NCBI GenBank assembly: GCA_035577985.1
Contig: DATJZY010000043.1
Coordinates: 1-56,723, forward strand
Reading direction: 5' to 3'
Source of the DNA: Candidatus Eisenbacteria bacterium
GTDB taxonomy: Bacteria; Desulfobacterota; Binatia; DP-6
Length of the DNA: 56,723 nt
In this document: one piece after another, positions 8,631 to 16,954 of the stretch
Layout: every line of letters begins with the position of its first letter
Position numbering within the stretch: the stretch's first letter is position 1
Notes under the pieces: generated by a model
What the model was told of the DNA's origin: nothing
What the model saw: only the letters and a program-made list of their open reading frames with translations
Database searches by the model: none
Made by a program: the position numbers and the translations under genes

Positions 8631-10523
8631 CTACTGCCCGGCGTCGGGCTCGAGCGTCAGCTTCCAGGTCAACGTGTTCGTGATGACGATCGGGCTACCG
8701 CCGGGCCCGGGCGACTCCTGCCGGTCGACCTTCTGCCCTTCCGAGGTCGTCGGTATCGTGGGATCCGTGCGTCCCAGCGGGAGCTCGTGAGGGAATCGGT
8801 AGTAGTCCCAGCTCTCCCAGACGTGAAGGGATCCCCGAGAAGTTTCCTCGTATCCCAGGCACGTGACGCCGTGGCCCTCGGTGTCCTTGTACACGTCGCC
8901 ATTCGGCGGGACGCTCTGGCCCCCGGCCCGAGAGACGAAAAATTTGCTCTGGTCCGGCGAGATGCCGATCACGATGGCCGACGGGAAGGTGCCATCGATC
9001 TGGTCCTGCTCGGTCCCCGTAACCGTGCAGTTGGGGAACTCTTGGACGTAGAGATTGTCGACCGATGCAGAGCCGGTCCAGGTGGTCTCGAACACCCGGG
9101 ACAGGCAGTCGACGCAGGGAGGGTCTCCGATGACGTGCGGCATGATCTGCCATGTCTGCGTCCTGCGCAGCCGGGTGCGCCACGTGACGTGCGCGCCGGC
9201 CTCGTAGTAGTCGGCATCCACGTCGTACGCCCACTCCTGTGTGACGGTCCCGCTCCACAGACCCGAGCAGCGCCGCACCTTGGATGGGTCGAACACCTCG
9301 GGATCGCCGCCCAGGAGCTGGGCCTGTCGTGCCATCTGCACCACCTTCTGGACCTGGTAGGTATTGCCGTAGTCCAGGCACGTCCCGGTCGCCTCCGCCC
9401 AGCAATTCGAAACCGATCCGACCAGGGCGTTACCGACCGTCTGGTTCTCGCCCTGGAATCCCTCCTCGTTGAGCAGAATCTGGTTCGTCCGCGACCACGC
9501 GAGCACCTTCGGAATTCGGCTCGTGGCGTAGTCGCAGTCCTGCTGCATGCGCGGCAGATCGGGGGCGATGAAGAGGTCGTAGTAGGCGTGGAGCAGCTCC
9601 GCGAGCCGCGTGGCGTAGAACGGATCGTGCGGGTCGAGCGACGCGATCAGCTGCTCGAGCTGGGACTCCGTGATGGCCTGCGGCGGCGGATCGATCGGGG
9701 GAGGACAGAGCTCGACGCAGATGTTGGCTCCCGCGCCAGAGAAGTGGATCACGTGGAGGAGGATGCGCCCCCCATCCAGCGCAGCCGGATAGCGGTGGAG
9801 GTCGTCGCCGTCACCTTCGTAGGTGAAGCCCGCGATGTTGGCGGAGGGGCTGAGCTGCGGGGGGGCGATGCTCAGGTCCGCGAATTCGTATAGCCGCAGC
9901 CCCGACGGCTGCAGGTCGACCCCGAGCAGGGATGCACTGGGCAGATCCCCGCCCGAGATGGAGACGATCGGCGTCATGGTGATCGGGGTCTCGGCGAGCA
10001 GGGCGCCCGAAGGGATCGTGAGCGTGTAGACGGTGCCGTCCGCTCCCGTGGCCGTCAGGGTTCCGCCCCCGGGTGGAAACGTCTTGGTCGCGGCCCGGGC
10101 TTCGTCGACGCTGATGACCACTGCGGCCCCCCCTGCGAGGGTCGTCGTGGTGGTGCTGCTCGTCGTGGTCGCAGTCGCCTCGCACGCGACGTCCGCGAAC
10201 CGTTGCGTACACTTGTCGAGGCGGCGCAGGAGTCGCTGGCACCGCCCCGGCTTCGAGGTCGTCCCCATGCAGTGGCGCGCGAGGCGTTTGCAGGTACGGT
10301 GACACGATTGGCGGGTCGCCGCCTGGGATTCGGAGGCTGAGAGGGCCAGCGCCAGAATCAACGGCATCGCGGCTGCGACCCGGCCGCGTGCAACCCGTTC
10401 CAATGCCGTCCGTCTCTCGCGTATCGTCGTTTCCGTCGGAGTGGATTCAAAGTGTGGGTGATCGACTGTCGCTGGCGGCTCGATCCGCCTCGCCCGGTAT
10501 CGGGGTACTTCGCTGCTCGTCAT
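8631..10523 (-). CDS. Large secreted protein with Cys-spaced module, Thr linker and ZU5-like domain
   Basis: 630 residues. The signal peptide is internal (VAAAMPLILALALSASESQA ending near residue 68), so the true start may lie downstream of 10523, although a G-rich ribosome site precedes that ATG. After cleavage comes a six-Cys module (CHRTCKRLARHC then three more Cys up to about residue 113), a Thr/Ser linker (TTTSSTTTTTLAGG) and a beta-rich section resembling ZU5/autoproteolytic-type domains (DGTVYTLTIPSGALLAETPI). The remaining 370 residues are unrecognised but keep many paired Cys (CVELCPPP, CVDC). The Cys module plus Thr linker is a layout I associate with secreted proteins of Binatota-type genomes. 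A role on the cell surface is likely; activity unknown. Confidence 0.75.
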   Translation of the reverse strand: MTSSEVPRYRARRIEPPATVDHPHFESTPTETTIRERRTALERVARGRVAAAMPLILALALSASESQAATRQSCHRTCKRLARHCMGTTSKPGRCQRLLRRLDKCTQRFADVACEATATTTSSTTTTTLAGGAAVVISVDEARAATKTFPPGGGTLTATGADGTVYTLTIPSGALLAETPITMTPIVSISGGDLPSASLLGVDLQPSGLRLYEFADLSIAPPQLSPSANIAGFTYEGDGDDLHRYPAALDGGRILLHVIHFSGAGANICVELCPPPIDPPPQAITESQLEQLIASLDPHDPFYATRLAELLHAYYDLFIAPDLPRMQQDCDYATSRIPKVLAWSRTNQILLNEEGFQGENQTVGNALVGSVSNCWAEATGTCLDYGNTYQVQKVVQMARQAQLLGGDPEVFDPSKVRRCSGLWSGTVTQEWAYDVDADYYEAGAHVTWRTRLRRTQTWQIMPHVIGDPPCVDCLSRVFETTWTGSASVDNLYVQEFPNCTVTGTEQDQIDGTFPSAIVIGISPDQSKFFVSRAGGQSVPPNGDVYKDTEGHGVTCLGYEETSRGSLHVWESWDYYRFPHELPLGRTDPTIPTTSEGQKVDRQESPGPGGSPIVITNTLTWKLTLEPDAGQ

Positions 10524-10768
10524 GGAGATCGCCCCCCTGAAAAGGAGGGCGTGAAGGGGGATCTTACGGTGTGAAACGTCGCCGGATTGGTGCAGCGCCG
10601 GCCGCTCGGCACGCCGATCTGGACAGCTATCGACGTGTCACGTCATCGCTGACGGAGGCGGCTCGACGCGTTCGCGCACCGGCACCAGAGCCGGCACCGA
10701 CTGGCGTACACCGCCCCAGCAACCCGATGATGCCGTTACGACTGCGCGGCGCGTCTGGGGGAAAAAAG

Positions 10769-10813
10769 AGCGGGCGACCGGGGTCGAACCGGCGGCGTCC
10801 AGCTTGGGAAGCC
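10769..10813 (-). pseudogene. 3' half of tRNA-Gly(CCC)
   Basis: Reading the minus strand gives the 3' anticodon arm with loop TTCCCAA (anticodon CCC), variable loop of 5, a T-stem with five pairs (one G-T wobble) around loop TTCGACC, the acceptor strand CGCCCGC plus discriminator T, and then TTTTTT. Every element has the right length. The 5' anticodon stem pairs only over three bases, and no D-arm or GCGGGCG acceptor 5' strand exists upstream. It is therefore the 3' half of a tRNA gene, the part normally duplicated at integrase attachment sites or left after deletion. Confidence 0.8.
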
Positions 10814-10843
10814 TTCTCGGCCCTTGCGGGGAAATGGCTGCAT

Positions 10844-10888
10844 CGTCCCCCACGATCCCGCCCCGATCACGGTGACGTTCGGCGTCAC
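10844..10888 (-). pseudogene. gpsA: 5' stub of gpsA (glycerol-3-phosphate dehydrogenase)
   Basis: The first 15 codons starting with GTG at 10888 read VTPNVTVIGAGSWGT, the N-terminal NAD-binding loop (GAGSWGT) typical of GpsA. The start overlaps the plsC stop (GTGA), the normal arrangement for two phospholipid-synthesis genes. After GT the similarity ends, and within about 30 bases the sequence becomes the tRNA-Gly 3' half. The rest of gpsA (about 315 codons) and the tRNA 5' half are missing. Confidence 0.75.
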
Positions 10889-11820
10889 GGGTGCGATTCC
10901 TCTTCCGCGCCACGAGGTGAGGATCCGGAGCACGACGGCGATGCACCCGACGTGGTCCGGGCAGCCATGGCGCGCACCCCGAGCGCGTGGCCGGTGAAAG
11001 AGCCCAGGTCGCGTCGATCGGCGACTCCGCCGTCTTCCGGACGCAGAGCCTGGAGCAAGGCCGTGCGTACCCGCTCCTTGAGCCGATGGCGATCCTCGTA
11101 CGTGAGCCCGGCGGTCGCGATGGGGTCGAGTATCTCGACCACCACACGCCCACCGGGGATGGAGAGGTATCCGTGGGCCGGCATCACCTGCGCCGCGTTG
11201 TGGACGGCGACGGGAACGACAGGGATCTGCTGCTCGATGGCGAACACGAAGGCGCCCGCCTTGAACGGGAGCATCTGTCCGGCGGGGGCACGGGTGCCCT
11301 CGGGAAAGATCACCACCGACACCGACCTCCCGAGCTTTGCGGCGGCCTCGTCGAGCGTCCGTTTCGCGAGTGCCGGGTTGTCGCGGTCGATCGGGATCAT
11401 GCCGAGCGCCCGCATCGCCGCTCCGAGCACCGGCTCGTCGAACAGCTCCCGCTTGGCGGCGTAGCGTGCCGTCGGAAGCGCCGCCATGAGCGCCGTGATG
11501 TCGGCGTGGCTCCGGTGATCGGGCGTGAAGACGTAGGCCTGCGTCGCATCGAGCTTGTCGAGACCGGTCACTTCGACCCGGACGCCGATGAGCCGGTTCG
11601 TGAGCCTGGCCGACGCGGAGAAGATCCGCAGGCCAAGCCCCCGGTTCGGGCGGACCCGCTCGACCCAGACGATCAACGAGCTCGCGGTGAAGATGTGGGC
11701 GCGCCAGATGAGCCGGTTGAGCGGGATACGCCACCCCCGGTAGCGTGCCTCCCCCGCCGCGTGCGGGTCGTCCCCCGTGGTGAACGGGTTCTTCACGAGA
11801 CCTGCCGACTCTCGTTCCAT
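10885..11820 (-). CDS. plsC: 1-acyl-sn-glycerol-3-phosphate acyltransferase (PlsC-like)
   Basis: 311 residues with the two hallmark acyltransferase motifs: HX4D (HRSHAD, His102/Asp107) and FPEGTR (172-177). Family members transfer an acyl group to lysophosphatidic acid to make phosphatidic acid at the inner membrane; a hydrophobic segment near residues 40-53 could anchor it. The N-terminal 40 residues (basic, KNPFTTGDDPHAAGEARY) are an extension, and the C-terminus is an Arg/Ser-rich tail. It starts immediately after the stop of the 106-residue gene upstream and was coupled downstream to gpsA, now a stub. Confidence 0.9.
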   Translation of the reverse strand: MERESAGLVKNPFTTGDDPHAAGEARYRGWRIPLNRLIWRAHIFTASSLIVWVERVRPNRGLGLRIFSASARLTNRLIGVRVEVTGLDKLDATQAYVFTPDHRSHADITALMAALPTARYAAKRELFDEPVLGAAMRALGMIPIDRDNPALAKRTLDEAAAKLGRSVSVVIFPEGTRAPAGQMLPFKAGAFVFAIEQQIPVVPVAVHNAAQVMPAHGYLSIPGGRVVVEILDPIATAGLTYEDRHRLKERVRTALLQALRPEDGGVADRRDLGSFTGHALGVRAMAARTTSGASPSCSGSSPRGAEEESHP

Positions 11821-12141
11821 CTACTTCGGGCGTCTCCTGTCCGTCTCGCTCAGCTGCTTCTGGACGTCGACCTGCTCTTCGATTGCCTCGAACACCGAGG
11901 AGGCGAGCTCACCGACCTCGCGGTTGATGCGCCGGATCGCGTCGTAGACGACGCCGATCGTGGCTTCGTTTGCCTGCTTGCGCTCGTCGGCGTCCTCGGT
12001 CCGCAGCAAGCCGCGCTTCGCGAGCGCATCGAGCGGCATGCCGGCGATGACCTTGTGTATCTGCTCCACGGTGGTCGCCCCTTTGTCGACGGCCTCCTGG
12101 ATCAGGTCCTTGATGGCTTCGATGCGGGAGAGAATCGGCAT
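11821..12141 (-). CDS. Small helical protein, unknown function
   Basis: 106 residues, almost entirely predicted helix: MPILSRIEAIKDLIQEAVDK, GATTVEQIHKVIAG, then AIRRINREVGELASSVFEAI and a basic end. Heptad-like spacing suggests a coiled coil; it has the feel of phasin- or ESX-like accessory proteins, but I do not recognise a family. Its stop abuts the plsC start with no gap, and the desaturase gene is about 20 bases upstream, so it belongs to the lipid operon and may be a lipid-associated structural protein. No Cys, no signal peptide. Confidence 0.7.
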   Translation of the reverse strand: MPILSRIEAIKDLIQEAVDKGATTVEQIHKVIAGMPLDALAKRGLLRTEDADERKQANEATIGVVYDAIRRINREVGELASSVFEAIEEQVDVQKQLSETDRRRPK

Positions 12142-12164
12142 GGTGGCACTCCTCCTCTGGGGGG

Positions 12165-13268
12165 CTAGGCGGCACAGGCGTGGGTTGCTCTCGAGTGCGT
12201 CGTGGGCAGGCTGTAGCGGAAGATCCGCCGGATCACGCTCGCGAACTGCCGGGTGAACGGCCCGGTGTTGTAGTGCTGCCCGTAGCGGGCGCAGATCTCA
12301 CGGACCTTCTCGGCCATGTCGGCGTATCGCACGGCCGGCACGTCGGGAAAGAGGTGGTGTTCGATCTGGAGACTCAAGTTGCCGGACAAGAAATGGAATG
12401 CCGGTCCCCCGTCCAGGTTGCTCGAGCCCTTGAGCTGGCGGAGGTACCACTGGCCCCTGGTCTCACCCGCGAGCACCGCCTCGTCGAACGTCTCGACGTC
12501 GGCGGTGAAGTGTCCGCAGAAGATGATCGCGAAGGCCCACACGTTCCGCACCAGGTTCGCGGTCAGGTTGCCCAATAGCACGGGCGGTGCGGCGGGACCT
12601 GCGATCGCCGGGAAGAAGACGTAGTCTTTCAGCAACTGCCGCGCGCCCTTCTTCACGATCGCTCCGAGCTCCTGCCGGAGGCGGTGCCACGGCTTCTCGC
12701 CTCTCAGCGCCTGGTCGAATTCCAGATCGTGAAGCGCGACGCCCCACTGGAACAAGAGCGCCAACGCCGCCGCGGCGAGCGGCTGCAACACGTGCGCAGG
12801 CTGCCACGGGTGCGCGTCGGTGAGCCGCAGAATTCCGTAGCCCAGGTCGCGGTCCTTCCCTTCGACGTTGGTGTAGGTGTGGTGCATGTAGTTGTGCGAG
12901 TGGCGCCAGGCGTCGCCCGGGCATGCCGTGTCCCACTCGTAGCGCCGGCCGTCGAGCGCGGGATCGCGCATCCAGTCGTACTGGCCGTGCATGACGTTGT
13001 GGCCGAGCTCCATGTTCTCCACGATCTTCGAGAACGACAGCAGCGTCGTGCCCGCGAGCCAGGCCGGGGGCAGCCAGCCGAAGATCAGCAACCCACGACC
13101 CCCGATCTCGCCATAGCGCACGAAGGCTTGCACGCCGTGGACGTAGTCGGCCTCGCGCGCGCCGACGCTCGCCATGGTGTCGCGGCGCAGCGCATCGAGT
13201 TCGGCGCCGAAGGCGGCGACCTCGTCGGGGCTGAGTGGCCGGCTCCTGCACGTCGGGTTCGTAGTCAT
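12165..13268 (-). CDS. Membrane fatty-acid desaturase
   Basis: 367 residues with all three His boxes for the di-iron site: HNVMH (90-94), HSHNYMHH (123-130) and QIEHH (300-304), plus hydrophobic membrane blocks near 61-80, 160-178 and 220-250. This is the acyl-CoA/acyl-lipid desaturase family (DesA3- and linoleoyl-CoA-desaturase-like). It introduces a cis double bond using O2 and electrons. The ferredoxin-reductase gene 10 bases upstream is the obvious electron donor, as in the mycobacterial DesA3 system. Cluster and TetR regulator imply membrane-fluidity control. Confidence 0.93.
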   Translation of the reverse strand: MTTNPTCRSRPLSPDEVAAFGAELDALRRDTMASVGAREADYVHGVQAFVRYGEIGGRGLLIFGWLPPAWLAGTTLLSFSKIVENMELGHNVMHGQYDWMRDPALDGRRYEWDTACPGDAWRHSHNYMHHTYTNVEGKDRDLGYGILRLTDAHPWQPAHVLQPLAAAALALLFQWGVALHDLEFDQALRGEKPWHRLRQELGAIVKKGARQLLKDYVFFPAIAGPAAPPVLLGNLTANLVRNVWAFAIIFCGHFTADVETFDEAVLAGETRGQWYLRQLKGSSNLDGGPAFHFLSGNLSLQIEHHLFPDVPAVRYADMAEKVREICARYGQHYNTGPFTRQFASVIRRIFRYSLPTTHSRATHACAA

Positions 13269-13278
13269 CGGCGACTCC

Positions 13279-14337
13279 TCACAGGTCGAGCGTCACGGGC
13301 CCGACGGGCTCCGTGACGCATAGGCGGATGTCGCGACCGGGGGCGTCGTCGACCGCGCCCGTCGACAGATCGCGGACGGGGCCCTCGACCTTGCGACAGC
13401 GGCAGGTTCGACAAATGCCCATGCGGCAGCCGTATGCAGGTCGCAGCCCGGCGCACTCAGCCGCCTCGAGCAGCGTCGAACCGCCGGCGACGGCCACTAC
13501 GCCCGAGCGCGCATAGGTGACCGTGTGGGCCGTGCCCGCGACGGTCGGCGCCTTGCGGCCGAAGCGCTCGACCCGCAGCCAAGCCGACCGATCGGCCGCA
13601 GCGAACGTGGCGCCCACGGCTTCGAGCAGCGGTTCCGGCCCGCACGCGTACGCGAGCCGCTCGCTCCAGTCGGGGACGATCCGCGCGAGCGTCGTCGCGT
13701 CGCAGGGCGCATGCGACCGCCCGCCCGTCACGTAATCGATGCGTAGCGCCGGGCTCACGACCGCGAGCGCATCGAGCGCGGTGCGGAACACGAAGTCGCG
13801 GTCGCCGTGGGCGTAGTACAAGAGCGCCACGTCGGTGTTGCTTTCGCGCGCGAGGACATCGTGCACGAGGCCGTACAGCGGCGTGATGCCGATGCCCCCG
13901 GCGATCAGGAGCAGCTTTCCGGGTAGCACCTCGGGCAGGACGAAATCGCCCTGCGCCGGACCCAGCTCGACCACCGCGCCGACCCGCAGGCGATCGTGCA
14001 GGAAGCTCGAGACGATCCCGCCGGGTCGGCGTCTTATGGTGAGCTCCAGCGTCGTCGCCGACGGCGGGCCGGTCAGGGTATAGCACCGCTCGTGCACGAC
14101 CCCGTCGATGCGGACGCGCAGCGGTACGAATTGTCCGGGACGAAAGCCCTGCCAGCGCGAGTTCGGCTGCAGGACGAAGGTCGACGTGTCGGGTGATTCG
14201 CGGCGCACCTCGAGGAGGCGCGCCTTCGTTGCGACGACACTCCAGAGCGGGTTCACGTGGGCGAGCACGAAGTCGACCCAATGGCGGTCGATCAGGTGCA
14301 GGGACGTCTCGTGTGTTTGGCTGTTCGGGCTGGCCAC
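13279..14337 (-). CDS. Ferredoxin-NAD(P) reductase with C-terminal 2Fe-2S domain
   Basis: 352 residues in three domains: FAD-binding (RCYTLT at 84-89), NAD(P)-binding (GGIGITP at 147-153 and CGPEPLLEA near 232) and plant-type ferredoxin (Cys304, 309, 312 and 340; YGCRMGICRTCRC). It passes electrons from NAD(P)H through FAD and the 2Fe-2S cluster to an oxygenase or desaturase. It is placed first in the lipid operon, just ahead of the desaturase, for which it is the likely donor. Architecture and size are standard for the family. Confidence 0.93.
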   Translation of the reverse strand: MASPNSQTHETSLHLIDRHWVDFVLAHVNPLWSVVATKARLLEVRRESPDTSTFVLQPNSRWQGFRPGQFVPLRVRIDGVVHERCYTLTGPPSATTLELTIRRRPGGIVSSFLHDRLRVGAVVELGPAQGDFVLPEVLPGKLLLIAGGIGITPLYGLVHDVLARESNTDVALLYYAHGDRDFVFRTALDALAVVSPALRIDYVTGGRSHAPCDATTLARIVPDWSERLAYACGPEPLLEAVGATFAAADRSAWLRVERFGRKAPTVAGTAHTVTYARSGVVAVAGGSTLLEAAECAGLRPAYGCRMGICRTCRCRKVEGPVRDLSTGAVDDAPGRDIRLCVTEPVGPVTLDL

Positions 14338-14395
14338 CGCGCGTCTCTTTGATGTACGGACGCCCGCATACTGCCGCTTGGAGTTTCTGTCAACG

Positions 14396-14405
14396 AGTGT
14401 ACACT
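14396..14405. promoter_or_regulatory. Perfect palindrome, candidate TetR operator
   Basis: AGTGTACACT is a perfect 10-bp palindrome in the AT-rich gap between the divergent reductase/desaturase operon and the TetR gene. TetR regulators of desaturase genes (FabR/DesT type) bind palindromes starting AGTG or GTGA, so this is the best operator candidate. Not tested. Confidence 0.45.
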
Positions 14406-14420
14406 GAAATTTTTGGTTTT

Positions 14421-14434
14421 ACACCGTGTGGTGT
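14421..14434. promoter_or_regulatory. Second inverted repeat in the divergent promoter
   Basis: ACACC-GTGT-GGTGT, a 5-bp inverted repeat with a 4-base spacer, lies 16 bases beyond the first palindrome in the same promoter region. It could be a second regulator half-site pair or part of a promoter element. Confidence 0.3.
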
Positions 14435-14504
14435 GATTAAGCCTATTGGTTCAAGTACTTCCAACGGAGTACGAGTGTAGCTCGAATCGGTCCCCCTGAC
14501 CCCC

Positions 14505-15128
14505 ATGAGCACTCGGGACGAACGGAAGCAGCAGACGCGGCGCAGCCTGCTGAACGCGGCGCTCGAGCTCAGCCTCGAGGGCAAGGGATTCTCCGGCGTC
14601 GGCCTGCGCGAGGTCGCCCGCGCCGCCGGCGTCGTACCCACCGCGTTCTACCGTCACTTTCGCGATCTGGACGAACTGGGGCTCGCACTGGTGGACGACG
14701 TATGTTTCCAGCTGCGACGGCTCATGCGCGAGGCGCGCGCGACCGCGCGTGCGCTGCCGGACGTCGCGATTCGCGATTCGGTGCGGGGGTATCTCGGGTA
14801 CGTACGCACGCACGCGCGGGCGTTCGAATTCCTGCTACGCGAACGCAGCGGTGGGTCGCCCGTCCTGCGCGAGGCCATCGCCAAGGAGATCCGCTACTTC
14901 GTCCATGAGCTCACCACCGACCTGCGGCCGCTCGAACCCTTCGCGAAATTCAGCGCCTCGGACCTGGAGATGGTCGCGGACCTCGTGGTCACGACCGTCG
15001 TGAGTTTGTCCCTCGAGATACTGAGCCTGCCCCCGGGCCACTCGCGGCTCGAAGAAGACGCCGTCGCGCGCGGGGTCAAACAACTGCGTCTCATCTTTCT
15101 CGGTACGCGGGCTTGGCGGACCGACTAG
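14505..15128 (+). CDS. TetR-family regulator, FabR-like
   Basis: 207 residues. The DNA-binding domain is residues 5-58 (TRRSLLNAALELSLEGKGFS, GLREVARAAGVVPTAFYRHF), and the rest is an all-helical ligand domain. Overall resemblance is to FabR/DesT-type regulators of unsaturated fatty-acid synthesis, which sense acyl-CoA or acyl-ACP. It is divergent from the ferredoxin-reductase/desaturase operon across 167 bases containing two inverted repeats, so it probably represses that operon and itself. Confidence 0.9.
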   Translation: MSTRDERKQQTRRSLLNAALELSLEGKGFSGVGLREVARAAGVVPTAFYRHFRDLDELGLALVDDVCFQLRRLMREARATARALPDVAIRDSVRGYLGYVRTHARAFEFLLRERSGGSPVLREAIAKEIRYFVHELTTDLRPLEPFAKFSASDLEMVADLVVTTVVSLSLEILSLPPGHSRLEEDAVARGVKQLRLIFLGTRAWRTD

Positions 15129-15315
15129 CGCATCGTCGCCCGGCCCGGGAGATCAGTTCTCGCTGGACGCGAACGGGTCGATGCACCCTACGACAAGCCG
15201 CACCGTCGCGCACCCGATGGCAGGAGCCACCGCCTCGGGGCACACGGCCGGCCCTGTGTAGTAGACTTCGCGACGGCGGGCGGCGACATCTCGATCGACG
15301 CCGGGGGATCTGACG

Positions 15316-16020
15316 ATGGACGACACGAAGGACGCCTGCGGATTCCCGCTGGCGATGCCGATCGAAGAGGCGATGCGGACGCAGCGCTCGATCCGCCGAT
15401 TCAAGCCCGATCCGGTGGACGACGAGCTGCTCCTCCACTTGATCGAGCTCGCGACGAAGGCCCCGGCCGGTGGCGGACGCCGATACGCCGAGTTCATCAT
15501 CGTGCGGGACCGGAACGTCAAAGCACAGCTGGCGCGCCTGAACCGGGTCGCGTGGTCGAGCTATGGCAACCTCTGGCGTTGGTTCGCGCGCCACGACGAA
15601 GAGACGCTCCGGGCGCTGAAGGCGGTCGACTATCTCGTCGACCACTACGAGGAGGTCCCCGCCATCATCGTCGCCTGCGTCCGGTGGAACACCTATGGAC
15701 CGATCGTCAGCGGCCTGCGCCTCCCCTTCCCTCCCTTCATGGCGAGCATCTACTACGGCTCGATCTTCCCTGCCGTCCAGAACCTCCTGCTCGCCGCACG
15801 CGCTGCGGGCCTCGGCGCCTCTCTCACGGTCATGCCGTTGTGGAGCACCTTCCTCGCCCGGCGCGCGCTCGGCATGCCGCTCTGGTCGTCGCCCGTCGCG
15901 GTGATTCCGGTGGGCTGGCCACGGGGGCGGTACGGCCCGACGACACGACCACCGGTTTCGGAGTACGTCCACTACGACACCTACGGCAACCGATCCCGTC
16001 CCACCGTGGGGGATTCGTAG
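15316..16020 (+). CDS. Nitroreductase-family FMN protein
   Basis: 234 residues. The FMN-binding N-terminal segment TQRSIRRFKPDPVDDELL and the GLGASLTVMPLWS region mark the nitroreductase/FMN-dependent oxidoreductase superfamily. Members reduce nitroaromatics, quinones or enones, or act on specialised metabolites; the substrate cannot be told. The YYGSIFPAVQNLLLAARAAG helix matches the usual dimer-interface position. It stands alone with its own upstream gap of 187 bases, and the cytidylate-kinase-like gene follows closely. Confidence 0.88.
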   Translation: MDDTKDACGFPLAMPIEEAMRTQRSIRRFKPDPVDDELLLHLIELATKAPAGGGRRYAEFIIVRDRNVKAQLARLNRVAWSSYGNLWRWFARHDEETLRALKAVDYLVDHYEEVPAIIVACVRWNTYGPIVSGLRLPFPPFMASIYYGSIFPAVQNLLLAARAAGLGASLTVMPLWSTFLARRALGMPLWSSPVAVIPVGWPRGRYGPTTRPPVSEYVHYDTYGNRSRPTVGDS

Positions 16021-16043
16021 CGGAGCAACCAGCGGGGCCGGCT

Positions 16044-16769
16044 GTGCACCTCGGCCGCGAATGCGATAGGATCCCTCCCCTGCCGACCGATCGACTCATC
16101 CCCAGCGTCGCCCGCCGTCTGTCGGCATGGGCCGACGTGCAGGATCGTCTGCGCGAGCGTCCGCCGCGCGAGCCGAGGCCCACGCTCACGATCGCCCGCC
16201 AGTTCGGCTGCGAGGGGTATCCGTTGGCCGAGTGGCTGAAGGAGACCCTCGACGCCCGCACGGGCGCAGCCTGGACGATCTTCGACAAGGCGCTGATCGA
16301 ACAGGTGAGCCGTGAGACCCACCTCTCGGAGCAGCTCTTCGCAAATCTCGGGGACGAGTCGCGCGTTCTCGACGCGCTGGCGTCGACCATTCCGGGCTGG
16401 CGAACACACGCGGAGCGCTTCGAGCTGCTCGCACGCCAGATCGTGCGCATCGCGCGGACGGGTAATGCCATCATCGTCGGGCGCGGCGCCGCGGTGCTCA
16501 CGCAGGCGCTGCCGAACTGCTTCCACTTCCGGCTCGAGGCGACGTACGAGCATCGCGTGGCCTCGATTCAGGAGCGCCTTGGGCTCGACCGCCAGGCCGC
16601 CGATGCGCTCGTCCGCGAGAACGAGCAGCGGCGCGAGCGCTTTCTCGACGAGATGCTCCACTGCTCGATCGCCAACACCCGCTACTACCACGCGGTCTAC
16701 GACACCACCCGGAGCCCGATCGAGCGCGTCGGCGCGAGCATCTGCGCGCTGCTTCCCTTCCTCGGGTAG
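16044..16769 (+). CDS. Cytidylate kinase-like family protein
   Basis: About 241 residues. The P-loop-like entry TLTIARQFGCEGYPLAEWL is the degenerate form seen in the cytidylate-kinase-like family (not Cmk itself). GNAIIVGRGAAVLTQALPNC, followed by RLEATYEHRVASIQERLGLD, matches the family's central section. Function is unestablished; it may be a nucleotide or small-molecule kinase. The start is uncertain: I use GTG at 16044; an alternative GTG at 16137 lies close to the conserved part. It precedes the HTH-EIIA gene by 185 bases. Confidence 0.75.
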   Translation: MHLGRECDRIPPLPTDRLIPSVARRLSAWADVQDRLRERPPREPRPTLTIARQFGCEGYPLAEWLKETLDARTGAAWTIFDKALIEQVSRETHLSEQLFANLGDESRVLDALASTIPGWRTHAERFELLARQIVRIARTGNAIIVGRGAAVLTQALPNCFHFRLEATYEHRVASIQERLGLDRQAADALVRENEQRRERFLDEMLHCSIANTRYYHAVYDTTRSPIERVGASICALLPFLG

Positions 16770-16892
16770 CCCGCACCGGGCCGCAGCCGTCGAGCCGGTC
16801 AGCGGCGCCCATCGAGGTGATCGCGCCCGCCGAAGCCCGCGGTCGACCGCTGGTCAACCATCTGGAGCTCCGTGGGACACAGCAGGACAAAT

Positions 16893-16918
16893 GTGGACGT
16901 TGTCGTTGACAAGTCCAC
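16893..16918. promoter_or_regulatory. Inverted repeat overlapping a possible promoter of the HTH-EIIA/Ehr operon
   Basis: GTGGAC...GTCCAC arms continue inward as TTGTC...GACAA with a single-base bulge, giving 11 paired bases around a 3-base loop. A TTGACA (16906-16911) lies within it and is followed 17 bases later by TACTGG, a poor -10. It could be an operator for the HTH-EIIA protein encoded 37 bases downstream, or a leader hairpin. Confidence 0.4.
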
Positions 16919-16954
16919 GGTCGTCCAATACTGGCAGCAACCGGGAATCCGCTG

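Noticed and set aside
10524..10565. G/C-rich inverted repeat before the secreted-protein gene as a terminator
   Set aside because: Arms are short and imperfect, with a long loop and no T-run.
10769..10860. Complete tRNA-Gly gene
   Set aside because: Only the 3' half folds; no D-arm or matching 5' acceptor strand within the required distance.
16906..16934. TTGACA-17-TACTGG as a firm sigma-70 promoter
   Set aside because: The -10 box is poor; kept only as part of the inverted-repeat description.
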